DNA of 64,000 bases from Schistosoma mansoni (Eukaryota; Platyhelminthes; Trematoda; Strigeidida; Schistosomatidae): the NCBI RefSeq assembly GCF_000237925.1, contig NC_031495.1, positions 15,945,749-16,009,748 of the forward strand, read 5' to 3'. A model generated the notes under the pieces. It was given only the letters and a program-made list of their open reading frames with translations. It searched no databases and was not told the DNA's origin. Made by a program: the position numbers and the translations under genes. Shown here one piece after another: positions 51,401-61,476 of this stretch; within the stretch, counting starts at the first letter, position 1; the number at the start of each line of letters is the position of its first letter.

Positions 51401-52587
51401 AAAATAAGAACTAAGTGTTTTATAATTTTAGATGCTTTAGAAATTTGCATGGCAAAATGTAAGAATAAGTGGTTTGGTTTCTAGTAAAATGAGTAATTTG
51501 AAAACAATCATAGTAATTTGTCCTTCGAAACAAAAGTTTTGTATTTTTATGACTACAAACTTTCATAATAAGTTGTAAGTTAGATCGTCGAAACCTTGCA
51601 ACACATTTTATCTTTGTTTAATGGACATCTTTGAGAAGTTATTGGACTTTTAATAACTGCTATAGTGATTTCATTTTGATATAATTCAATCCATTTTACC
51701 AATTGTTTCAGCCTTTTCAATACGCTTTACAATAAATCTAAATAAACCGTTTTTTGATTAAGCGTTCTGTAACAGGCTAAGCAGTCGCTAGTACTATTCA
51801 GTTTGAGCCCTAACACAAAAGGTATCTACAATACCTCCAACATTTATTGTTCACCAGTATTTTATACAGGCGGATTTAGTCTTTTCACCATTTGCAGCAC
51901 TGTCACTTCAATAAAACCAACACGAACTAAATGAAAATATATAGACTTCAAATATTTCTCATATGGGTTAAAAGTTGAAAATACATGCAATAGTGAATCT
52001 CGTAAAAGAATTAAAGAGTTAACTAATATTATAGTTCGTTGAACTTACAAAAAATTCAGATGCTTGAAACACTAAAACCGCAAACACCCACATCAAGAGA
52101 TAATTTCCAAAGACCAAATAACTTATGCATGAAAAGCATAATACGTTCAAAAAGACGTCCATTATGATTTTAAAACCCACCAAATAATTGATGAGCGAAA
52201 TCGATAATATTATTCGACAACATTTGAATATCTACACTGATTATATAGGAACAAGCATGAAGTACTTTTTTGTTCGCTAACGTAAAAACCAATGATGATG
52301 CGATTGAATGGAGTAAAAGATAAGGTACAAAACTCATCCACAACGGGAGCAACGTCCACTGTAATTCAGCCGCATCTTGCATTAACACCAAATTTTGAGA
52401 TAAACTGACATTTTTCAGTCGTAATAAATTTAGATTCACTGAATTTATCATTATAGTTTAAAGAAGGTATTTCACCTGAACTTTTTGAAGAGATAAAAAG
52501 TTTATAAATTGAATAGCTTGGGATGATTAAAGCTATGCCGATATACACAATTCGTTCCACGAGAAAAGACTCAACCTTTACAGTCAT
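42457..52587 (-). CDS. HHAT-like: Hedgehog acyltransferase-like MBOAT protein (spliced; 3' end incomplete)
   Basis: Membrane-bound O-acyltransferase most like HHAT/Rasp, which in animals N-palmitoylates Hedgehog ligands in the ER. Exons on the minus strand: 52587-52476, 52438-52266, 52231-52049, 50918-50652, 48471-47951 and 42608-42457. All junctions are GT-AG and phase-consistent, giving 469 codons with no stop. Evidence in order: a hydrophobic N-terminus then QDAAELQW, matching the DATDFEW box of HHAT; several hydrophobic helices; LRSLSVALSFQ then YSLYPHALLLGPLVLYS, matching the YYPVLHNGP segment; a long hydrophobic exon with YLQFYGWPYILS; and YIFIPV then SFVLLYHG, where His (about residue 463) corresponds to the invariant MBOAT histidine. 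Porcupine was considered, but the N-terminal box fits HHAT better. HHATL lacks this His. The segment aligned to the conserved Asp of HHAT was not found, and about 100 C-terminal residues are missing. The start ATG at 52587 follows a possible acceptor, so a 5' UTR intron is likely. Confidence 0.78.
42687..42761 (-). repeat. second-family SINE tail starting inside the ribozyme
   Basis: Minus-strand fragment beginning exactly in loop II (caatgggacgaaacggccg...), with intact GAAA, cleavage triplet GTC, helix I 3' strand and the full tail to catgatttcaac. Everything 5' of loop II is absent. Confidence 0.65.
43560..43990 (+). pseudogene. degenerate RTE-type reverse transcriptase C-terminus and tail
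   Basis: Plus-strand frames give KVEDSFRLRVFDHIYLRSI, matching the KVEDxRxLxVFDHRCLRxI box of RTE-clade elements, preceded in another frame by MSIYQRKNEYTKQQ, which lines up with the DIRLSTKGRVYxAxVRSVLLY box. It carries stops and frameshifts. The following part (gggcagagtagctcag ... accagggagcatcagttccc) looks like a schistosome interspersed repeat with weak tRNA resemblance. Confidence 0.5.
44693..45013 (+). repeat. 5' LTR (321 bases)
   Basis: Begins TGTTAGG and ends in ...atatCA. It has a TATA box (tataaaa, 44852-44858) and a polyadenylation signal (aataaa, 44984-44989), consistent with a U3-R-U5 structure. It is identical by eye to the 3' LTR except for one base three positions before its end. 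Confidence 0.93.
45014..45165 (+). repeat. leader of the LTR element: imperfect tandem units of about 36-40 bases
   Basis: Units begin around gacggggatttcgg, gtcggggtttttgg and gtagaggattctgg, each followed by an A-rich run, with a fourth partial unit gagacgtgatttggg. The first unit overlaps the primer-binding-like site. In the open frame the units read as repeated RGFW motifs. Confidence 0.55.
45203..46078 (+). CDS. gag-like ORF of the LTR element
   Basis: Open frame of 291 codons from the first good ATG after the leader. The frame itself is open from 45014, but only with a GTG at the PBS. The N-terminus (LEQALIILEHRQQQMLAFQQ) is a Gln-rich amphipathic stretch like the start of many gypsy Gag proteins. 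The middle is acidic, rich in Ser, Asn, Asp and Glu. I see no CCHC zinc knuckle. Near the end, EDPTLFRGGGNVG resembles the tail found just before the polypurine tract in full-length gypsy elements, suggesting an internal deletion that fused the Gag start to the element's 3' end. Whether it is translated is unknown. Confidence 0.6.
   Translation: MTIYLEQALIILEHRQQQMLAFQQQLFETVLNKFFNDGAKMAVPEERQVEGSIPFISDGKCKIGKLAGSEQDNILPNAHETVTVSDEQEKEGSADNPLSPESNETPLSPPISDDKLTSEQNYSLRDIGQENWKNACPENNWNNTVNQIVPNVIRNHGETEVYNMGSRNDAHNSDEISYKDEKNKPVESDGDQKSDAILLDADSPSYLISSNEDLNEFDGDISENPNSDNLKSNIVHHHLFISSRFCVQYEKYVLNEVILIVFWRYEDPTLFRGGGNVGEFQPTDNFLKIRI
46106..46426 (+). repeat. 3' LTR (321 bases)
   Basis: Begins TGTTAGG directly after the polypurine tract and ends ...ataaCA. 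TATA and aataaa signals lie at the same relative positions as in the 5' LTR. Confidence 0.93.
47085..47440. mobile_element. head-to-head Sm-alpha hammerhead SINEs
   Basis: A minus copy (47088-47155) with core CCGACGA faces a plus copy whose ribozyme (about 47269-47325) has intact CTGACGA, GAAA and GGTC cleavage triplet, though helix II has a mismatch. The latter is followed by a tail to ...caaccaatataaatgaaac. The space between (47156-47268) contains inverted tRNA-like parts. It lies in the large intron of the HHAT-like gene. Confidence 0.7.
48905..49290 (+). repeat. candidate solo LTR or LTR remnant
   Basis: Begins near tgttatgtcaagccc and has a promoter-like tataaatatcg followed by caccttctccattgagcg-like CT-rich DNA. 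It ends near gaggattggtgacatg, where tggtgac could be a primer-binding site. It sits in an HHAT-like intron. No partner LTR or target duplication was identified. Confidence 0.3.
52232..52265 (-). other. 34-base micro-intron in the HHAT-like gene
   Basis: Removing gtacttcatg...cagtgtag joins LANKK to IFKCCRII in phase 0 and opens a 61-codon hydrophobic exon that otherwise would be missed because the upstream frame runs into a stop. The next donor is gtaagt at 52048. Confidence 0.68.
52439..52475 (-). other. 37-base micro-intron in the HHAT-like gene
   Basis: The two overlapping reading frames here join in phase 1 when bases gtgaaatacc...aattcag are removed. This restores one continuous frame from the start ATG into the QDAAELQW box. 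Very short 5'-proximal introns are characteristic of schistosome genes. Confidence 0.7.
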
Positions 52588-54071
52588 TTTACTTTGAAAA
52601 TAATTTAGGACATGAAACCTGCAGAACAAAAAGAAAGTTCAAAGATATCATGAACGGTCTCAAAATGATGATCATAAACCCAAAATATTTGGATACAATT
52701 TTTAAAGTAGATATAACACCCCAGGATTTTACATGAAGACATAGAAATGAATAAATGCAAGTGAGGAATATTTGGCAACTGTTGTTCCAACTATTGGATG
52801 TAATAACCTGTATATTGTCAATAATATCTAACTAGGCAATTAGTTTCTACCCTTATTTTATCCAAATTTTAGTTTTGATGAGAAATAAATATAGCTGTTG
52901 GGTAGCTATCGAGTATAAACTATAGCCGTCAAACCATAAGTACGGTTGGATGAAATCTGACCACATATATTTCTGCTTTGAAAACACGCTACTAGAAGTT
53001 CACTGACACCCTGACCAAATCTTTTTAAATGCTTAAAATAGGAGGGAAGTTTCTATTACTTACGGATGACTTTTAAACAATAACTTAAGATTAACTTAAC
53101 GTTTGTAAGATACATTCGCAAGCTGTTTATTTAAACTTGTTTGAGCGATCAGACAATACAGCTTGCCGCTCGTACTGTTAGTTTATCCTATAACCTGCTA
53201 CACGAATTCATTTGTGAGCGACTGGTCTAACACCAAATGTTTAGTTAGTGTATTCACTGTTGTGAAATATATCAGCCGAAATGGGTGATTACAAGCTAAA
53301 ATTGGATGTAAAAGCATTTATAGCTTAACATTCTGGCTGTATGGTCACTTTTTATGGTAGTGACTTTGTGGTTAAGACAAATTATTTTTAGCTACTAGGT
53401 AAAATTGCAAGGCTCTTCCGTACCTTGCACAGTTTGAATAGTCAAAGAGTATTATGATTTGTGGATAAAACCAAAGTACACCAAAGTGTACGTAAACATA
53501 TGATTGAAGACTTGGTCGACATCCAATGCTATTTCGATTACTCTGACATTGATGAATTCAGGAAAACAAACTTTGAGAAAACCCGAACTGTTTTAGATGG
53601 AAGCTCTATGACTCTTTTCGTCAAATAAATAAGTAATATTTTGAAAGGTTTTTCAAAGGCATCAGGTACTGGAATTTCAGTTGCACGATGCATTTGGAAC
53701 ATCGTTTCACCGTCACATAATATCATTCGATCGAAATTTTTGTTTATAGATTCCTAGGAATCTTCTTCAGCTGAAGAAACAAAGTGAATGTTGTGGAGAA
53801 AGGAAAGGAAAAGTGTAAATAATGCTATAGGAATAAGAATAATGTGATAGAAGGACTATAGTATAGGTATCAGGATTGTTCACTTTTTAATTCTATATCA
53901 CTTAGAGACTACTACGGCTTAAACTTCAACGTTTGCTTGGTGAAGCAACTGAGCTTAATTATGGAGAACATATGTTTGTATGCTAACAATTACCAAAGAT
54001 CACGTACATAAAGAATTTGTAGCTATAAACTGTTATATGAACAAACTTAGTACCTTCACGAAAGTTTTCCC

Positions 54072-54131
54072 TAAATAATGAGAACGTTCTTGCAAGAACG
54101 TTCTCATTATTTAAAGCATCATGATGCTTTA
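54072..54131. repeat. two abutting perfect palindromes (42 and 20 bases)
   Basis: Bases 54072-54113 are a perfect 42-base palindrome centred on ttg/caa (arms contain gagaacgttcttg). Bases 54112-54131 are a perfect 20-base palindrome (taaagcatca/tgatgcttta). They share two bases. No spacer separates the arms in either. Confidence 0.9.
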
Positions 54132-55719
54132 TTAAATGATAAAACATATCAAAGCATTTCGAGAGCTGTTTGTCAACAAATTCAAAAACTAACAAAAACA
54201 ACAAATTAACTGTCATGATGTTTTGATTCGAAACCACCTGAGAATATACAAACTGGGATCTATACCTGAGAAAACGCAACAATATATACCGACATCAAAT
54301 TAACCACAATACGACTAGCAATACTTTGTCCAACATGCAATTCCTATATAACGATCTGATATAAGAAATCGGATTGATTGATTGGCATCTTGAGATGAAG
54401 TAAATAAATAATTCATTTGAATTTAACAGTAAAAGTATGATAAATAGGAAGTTTATTTTCTCTCCAACATGTTTGTTATGATATGGTATAAACCACTTGA
54501 TTTCGTGTTGTTCCGCTTTCTGTATTAAGTCTAAGCGTTCACTTTTTCATTCACTTCCAACTGGATTTTATATGCATTCGGCTGTAGTAGTGCCGTAGAT
54601 TGATATCACGATTTTTGCGCACTTTCATAATTATCTATCATTAGATTATCACTGTCGGCCGGTGCAGTTGATAGGAATTGGTCTTAATGTATTGTAGATT
54701 GCTCGTTATTCGGTGTGCTGTAAAGGTTCGTCGTGTCTTAGTAGTTGTCCTGGAATAGTTGTAAGGATCAAGTCTGTTATTCGGTCGCATTTAGAAAGAG
54801 TTGACTTTCTATCTGGCGAAACAAGGAACTATGATCAAATTAATTTTACACAAAAAATACTTATTAATCGGTGACCTCCTTTAGTAATCACTATTGTCAG
54901 TCGTTCTTAGTACTTGGACTTGTGAGCGTCCAAATTTTTTTGTAGTTCAGTCACCCTTGTCTGTCTGGATTTTCGTCCCTAGTTCCACTGTTTGAATAGC
55001 TGAAGGCTGAACTCTCAGAATGTAAAAATCTCAGATTATGTGTGTTTATATGATTCTGCCTTCTGTGACATTAGAAAGTTTGCAAAGAGTCTCAGTGAAA
55101 ACAGGTTCCATGTTACTTGTTTTTATATGTTTACTGGTTCGGTGGAATAGGGTAAGATAACTCTATATGTGCACCGAGCACATTAAACGGTCGTCACCCT
55201 ATTACAGTGGTGAAATACTTGAGCAGGAAAGTGCCTTTTCAAATCCATAATACACATAAGATACAGTTAGGTTACTCACACAATATTCCCAAACTGCAAA
55301 TCAATTGATTTAAGCTCACTTAGCTGATATTAAGTCTAAATTATATAAGTTGAGTGGTTCGTACAAACTAGCAGACTGAAGATGACGCTCGAAAATGCGC
55401 TAAAGTTGTAAAGGGCAATGTCTCAATCACATTAGTTTATCCTTTCCATCAGATCTCAACCCGGAAGATGGAATCACCATATTTCAACACAGGTATCGGC
55501 ATGATTTGATTCAATATAGGTAAACACAGAAATAATTATTCATGGCTAACATGGCGACACCATACCACAAACACAAAAATGTGTTCATGGCATCTACGTC
55601 AGTCTTTGATGATTTATTTATGATGCAATGACTGGAGTTACGAATGAAACTCAGCTCATGATTAGCAAACTTGTGATGTTGAGCTGATAAACATCCTCAA
55701 AATTTATTTGACGCGAAGA

Positions 55720-56737
55720 GGTAAATGGTTCAAATGGTTTGAAAGGTTGAGGACGGAAAAGAAGAAGCTTTCGATTAACGAGCTTCGTGTCTAGTAGCAG
55801 TGGATCACCAATACCTCCAGGCAAAAACGTAGGTATATGAACGATAAAAAAGAAAAAAATGAATTAGGTAAATCATAATAATATGTTATCCTTAGTCCTT
55901 AAGAACAAGTCAAGTTTCCCTTTAAAGGACTCCTGGGAAGTTGCTTGGACTAGCTCAGTAGGCAGCGAATTCCAGCATCTGAAAACTCTTACGGAGTAGA
56001 TGCTGTGTCTGCAATCTGTTCTGCTATGTTGGGTCTCCAGTTTCTGGGTGTTACCTCTTAGGTTAGTGTTGTGACTAAGCTTAAGAAGATGTTTAAGGGG
56101 ATGACTAAAAATGTTAAGGATACTGTAAGTCATAAGAAAGTCACCTCTAAGACGCCTGTACTCTAACGGGTAAAGGTTAAGTGATTGGAGGCGCTCTTCG
56201 TAGAGTTTGAATTTGAGTCCCCGAACTGATTTCGTGGCTCGACGTTGGATACGTTCCAGAGTGTCCTTATCCTTTTGGAGGAAGGGAGGAAATACTATGT
56301 TTCCGTACTCTAAATGGGGACGGATAAAACTGTTGAAGATTATGTTGAAGGTTCTACCGTCAAACTGGTCAAAAATGCATTTCAATGTTACCAGTGCAAG
56401 GTTTGCTTGAACGGCGTTTTTGCCACAGTTCGCATACGACTTCAGGTCGTAGGGTACCAACACTCCTAAATCTTTTTCGACTTGGGAAACTTCTAGAAAG
56501 GAGTTACCCAAGTTGTAACTATAGTCTGCAACATGTCGCAGATGGACTACTTTTCACTTTGAAGTGTTGAAGGTAAGTCCGTTGTCGTCTGCCCGACTTT
56601 GAAGTCGGGTCAGATCCTCCTGAAGTACTAGTATATTCTTATAGTTACGTACCTCTCTCCAAAGTTTCACATCATCAGCAAAAAGCGATAAGTCAGATGA
56701 AACTTGTTGAGGAAGATCGTTAATACATTGAGGCAAA
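55720..56737 (-). mobile_element. 5'-truncated non-LTR retrotransposon (CR1/jockey-like RT end and 3' UTR)
   Basis: Minus-strand remnant of a reverse transcriptase. It opens in INDLPQQV, has the catalytic box as FADDVKLW (about 56665), then a thumb region with KDLGVLVPYDLK, RPHLEYGNIVFPPF and LERIQRRATKSV, and a C-terminal RCWNSLPTELVQATSQ. The frame is continuous from 56736 to 55873 except for one in-frame TGA near 56554, where a Cys or Trp codon is expected, so it is a pseudogene. The 3' UTR matches the second copy at 28545-29095. It ends 170 bases upstream of the reticulon start codon, in the opposite orientation. Confidence 0.8.
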
Positions 56738-56906
56738 TTTTATAACACGAACGCAGCAAAAAACGCTCTTTGCTATGTAATATTTATAAATAGCACAGAA
56801 AATAGTTCCCTTGATAGTTTTTGTTTATCTTTACAACCTTGAACTAGGTTTCAACTATTCGCCATCGGACAGTTCAGCGCGCTATTGGGAATTACGAAAT
56901 TAAGCA

Positions 56907-59900
56907 ATGTTGGCCGACGGTGTCACTCCAGGTAAGGTTTCACTTACCTGCTATTATTTTACTTTACACTATGTCTTAATAAGTCTTATATATATCGTCT
57001 CTATCTTGATATCTTGCTACTTGAGTGATGTTACTTTTGTGGTTATTTATAATCAAGTATACCTGATGGTCCAAACTCCAAAGTATACATTACTATTTTT
57101 ACGTCTCAAATTGTTTGGGGTACTTTTTAAAGATTCCTGTGTGACAAAAAAATGAAGTATTTGCACACTCTACCTACTCAACAGTTTCGTTTTTTCTTTG
57201 GAGTGACATAGTTTCTTCGTGTTCAGTCTGTGTAACGACAATAAATCTGTATTTACGTCACCAAATTTGAGAACCTAACTTAGTACTGTTGCACCTGAAC
57301 ATAATCCGTTGGGTCACGACCCTTGCTGACTCACTGTCAAGGATTCTGTTCAATCAAAGTGAAATCAATTTTTTGTACATGCCTAGAAATTTTATCTGTC
57401 CTTAAATTCTGTTATTCATCGCTCATATTAGTGTTTCATAAGCGGAAAGTATTATGTTTATCACCAAGTGATCTCACACGTGATCTTGTTTGCCATTATC
57501 GCAATCCTATTTGTCTCAAGTAGATAACAGTTATTCTGGATGACGATATTTCTCAATTCTATTTCCTAATTATCGCACACTACACATGAGTCCCATTAAT
57601 TAAAACTGCGCTATGTGAATAGCTCAGACTGCGGTGCATACGAATATCATTTATAATATTTTATAGTTATCCCTGATTCTAACCTTCATCCTATAATCTT
57701 CCCCTCTTTTAAGTTTCACTCATCATTACTACTTTTCATGATTATTGATGCTAATTTTTAATGATCTTATTAAACTTGTATAGCTTTGTCAACACCCAAT
57801 AGTTTCATGTATCTAACAGCAAACTTGTTTCGACAACCATCTTCTAGACTCCACGGATATTTGATGCTCACCCAATGTATTTCAAGCTGTTTTCTTTTGA
57901 GTTAGTGATCGGGTTTGTCTCTAGACTGTCGAATATTTTCGTAGTTGTGATTGTATTTTGTTTATCAAGAAGGCATAGTTGGTTAGGTGTAGGGTGGCTT
58001 TGAAAGTATAATTAATTAACTGAGGATAGGTTGATTAGCTTAACTCAGTTACGTTAAGGGAGGGATATTTATGCTACTGTGATAAATGAAATTTGGCGAA
58101 CCTATGTTAAAGGTAGTCACCCTACGACAGTGTTTAGTCGCTCAACTTAGAGAAGGTAAGATAAACTTTCATCTTCTCACTAGTATACTCCGCACCACTA
58201 TGCCCGGGTAAGACTTCAACCTCATAAAACTGAATAGTTGCTAGATAAATGTGCATTCTACTGTAAGCAAAGAGACAATAAATATATTGTTGCAGTGTAT
58301 TCACTCCTCACTACACATCTGTATATCTTGCGCATGCGGAAGGTGGTGTTGTTTAAAAAATGTGGGTCTTTCAATCTTCAGAAATCAGATGCTTGATAAC
58401 GCAAAAACTAGTTCAGTAAAATGTTATGCTGTCCAGATACTTCACTTCCAGTGAACATAAAGATAGTCTTGTAAAATTGTCCCTAGGTCAGATTTCGAAA
58501 TTCAAAGTAGGAAGTGGCAAGAAGTGCATCACAAGTTGTCTGAGGAACTGTACTTTTTACCTATTTTAAAAACTAGTAACGCCAAGTGTGTCCTCAGATA
58601 GGATACAGCGTGTTTTCCATACACCTGGAAAATTGTGTGGCATAATCTTTAAGGATTTGGAGTAAGGTACCGTCACCAAACTTTAAGTGGATATTAACAC
58701 CATTAAGCAGACCATTGTACAAAAAACGTGTACAGATATAATAGATAGGTAAGTGTCACTTCGGTTTTGTGACGAAATATGACCTTAACCAATTTTTAGT
58801 CGTCAGTATTCAAAGGTCATCATGATCTGGCTGTTCATTTGTTCCTTTAGGAGATCTGAGTTTCTTTTTTTGTAGTGACGTGTTTCTCCATTCATTGCTA
58901 CTGTTACTCCCTTAAAATATTGTTTCACATAAATAACCGTCTTACTGTCTCATTTGTATTTCCAGGTAAAATGGCTTGTTCAGACGGTTGCCCCATGGCG
59001 GAGAAAGGTAAGACAGTAATTGTTGACAGATGGAGTTTTCATAAGGCTAAAACTAGTTAGGCAGTACTTATACATTCGATTACTTCCTGTTAAGTGTTTT
59101 CTCCCAAGTGATTTTTATTTCGTGACGTAAGTAGGAATCACGTACGTAGGTAGCTCGATTTTCATCATCGCGAAACTTATATTTCTAGTAACTAAGTAGA
59201 TCATTGCTCATTCCACTGTAAATTCCCGGTAGATGCATCCCTTTTGAACAGATTTTCATTATTCCCTGAATAAATTAAATCCAAGTCAGGAAGGTCTGTC
59301 TGCTCCACTTATTGGCATTAAGGCGACTACCAATAAATAGCCTACAGCTGTTTATACGAACAAATGATGCTTTTCCGTAGTCTATTAATTACCTTCAAAG
59401 AATGTATAACAAATTTATTTTTATATTTCATCGATTTCCGATCAATTACGCAACTGAAGTTCAGCCACCAAATATGTAAAACACTGACCTTTAGTTTATA
59501 ACTTCGAGGGGATCTGATATTAGTGGTCTTGAGTGGTATCAAAGAAATTATTTCAACTCCCTTGCTATTCATCGTGTTAACTTCAACTCCTTGTGCAACA
59601 ATGTGTTAGAAAAACTTTAACTAACATTTGGTATATTCCACCTTCGTATACTTCCATCAATATATTTAGGCCGATAATGAAAGATGTAAGTTGTGAAATG
59701 TGTAAAACGCATCCTGTGCTGTAGTCTTATATTTCTCGTCGTGTTCGAAATCACAGTCAAACCTTTACTCAATGAAAAGATATTTTGTTCACTTTACCAC
59801 CAAACATAGTACACAGTTTTCAATCTAGTAAACTGTAAATTTCTCCAAGCTCTAAATTTTGGTGATGTAAAAGTATTGTTCTTAGCTGAACTTGATTTTC

Positions 59901-61436
59901 GCCATTCACTAATGACTAAAATTAATTAATACCATTCATATTTTCTTTTTATTCTCTTTTTAACAGTACGCTCCATAGTGTACTGGAGGCAACCAATTGT
60001 AACAGGAGTCATATTAACTCTCTTGCTGATTGTCGAATTTAGTTTTATGTGTCTTTCTGCGATCTCCTTCATTGCTTATATTGGTTTAGCCCTTCTTGTT
60101 TCCGTCAACTTATTGCGTATGTATTATCACTTTGTGGCTAAAACAGAAAATAATTTTGTCAGGTTAGTTTTAGTGTTTTAAAGGTACATATAGTAAGTTA
60201 GTATTTACGTATAACAATTCATCCAACAACGAGGTTGTTTGCAAAATATGTAAATAAGTTTTTACTCTTGTTATTAATATTTGAAACATATTTTCATGCC
60301 CAAAAATGAAGTTTGTAGGGCTAAACTGATCGGGTTTGTGTTGGGGATGTTAGATCCCCAGAACTCATTCGGTAAATACCTTGTTTTTGTACTTTAATTT
60401 CGAAGTTTTCAATTTCTTTGTTTTCGCGCTAAAAGCGTTCTTTTCACCCTCATGTCGTATTTTCCACTTGGGAAAATCTTAAACGCTATTGGTCCGTCGT
60501 GTCTTTCAGTATGCTATTTTGTAACGCTTCCCAAGGACAGTTTTATGTCTTATATATACCTTTAATTTGTGCCTGTTGGGATCGCTTGTGATTCTGGCTG
60601 CTTGTGGAATATATTTATTCCCCGTTCGAACTTCGACTTCTCTCTCTCTCTAGTTAGCGGGACTGAGACGCATCAGAATAGCTAGTTTATCGGTTTTGGT
60701 CACAAGTCCTTGTTCCGTTGGCGGACTAGGTGAGCTCGTAATCGCTTTAAACATAGCAGTTTGTTTAGCTAAAAATCAATGCTTTAGATCAAAACATTGA
60801 AATATCCACTGTTTCTCTACCATAAATTTCCATAGCAATCTTTAAGGTATAGTCTGGAAAAACTTCATTCACTTGGTTACTGTACAGACATTAAGCATGA
60901 TCCTAGTTTAATAACATGCATTGGCTGCCGATGTCTAATCGTAGATTCATATGTAGCATCACTCATGGCTATCAAAATCTTAGAAATTAAATCAATAAAT
61001 GGAAGTTGCAAGTCGACTCATGAAGCAATCATTCACTGACTGAAATAGTAGAAACACGTATGACATATATTCAATCAATACACAGATTAACGTTAAGTTC
61101 TGGGTACTATAGATCAGCAGTGACTATATACAGATGTCGTGTCCATCTCTACGTGTACTGACCAATAGATTAAACCTTGTGAGATACAAGCTTCCTGATT
61201 TGGATTTTAGAGATAAACATGATTAACTGTTAGAGATATTAAAATATATTTCAGGGAATCATATACACTTACTACTCATTTTTCTCTAACTCCTGAATAT
61301 ATTCTAAACCTTCAAGCTCTCGATAGTTTCGGTTTGATTTTCACGTCAACAAATAATAATACTTCCCTTACAAATCTAAGGACTATTGACGACTCGTATG
61401 AATCACTTATTTAACATGGTAAAAATCACAATACAA

Positions 61437-61476
<40 letters not shown>

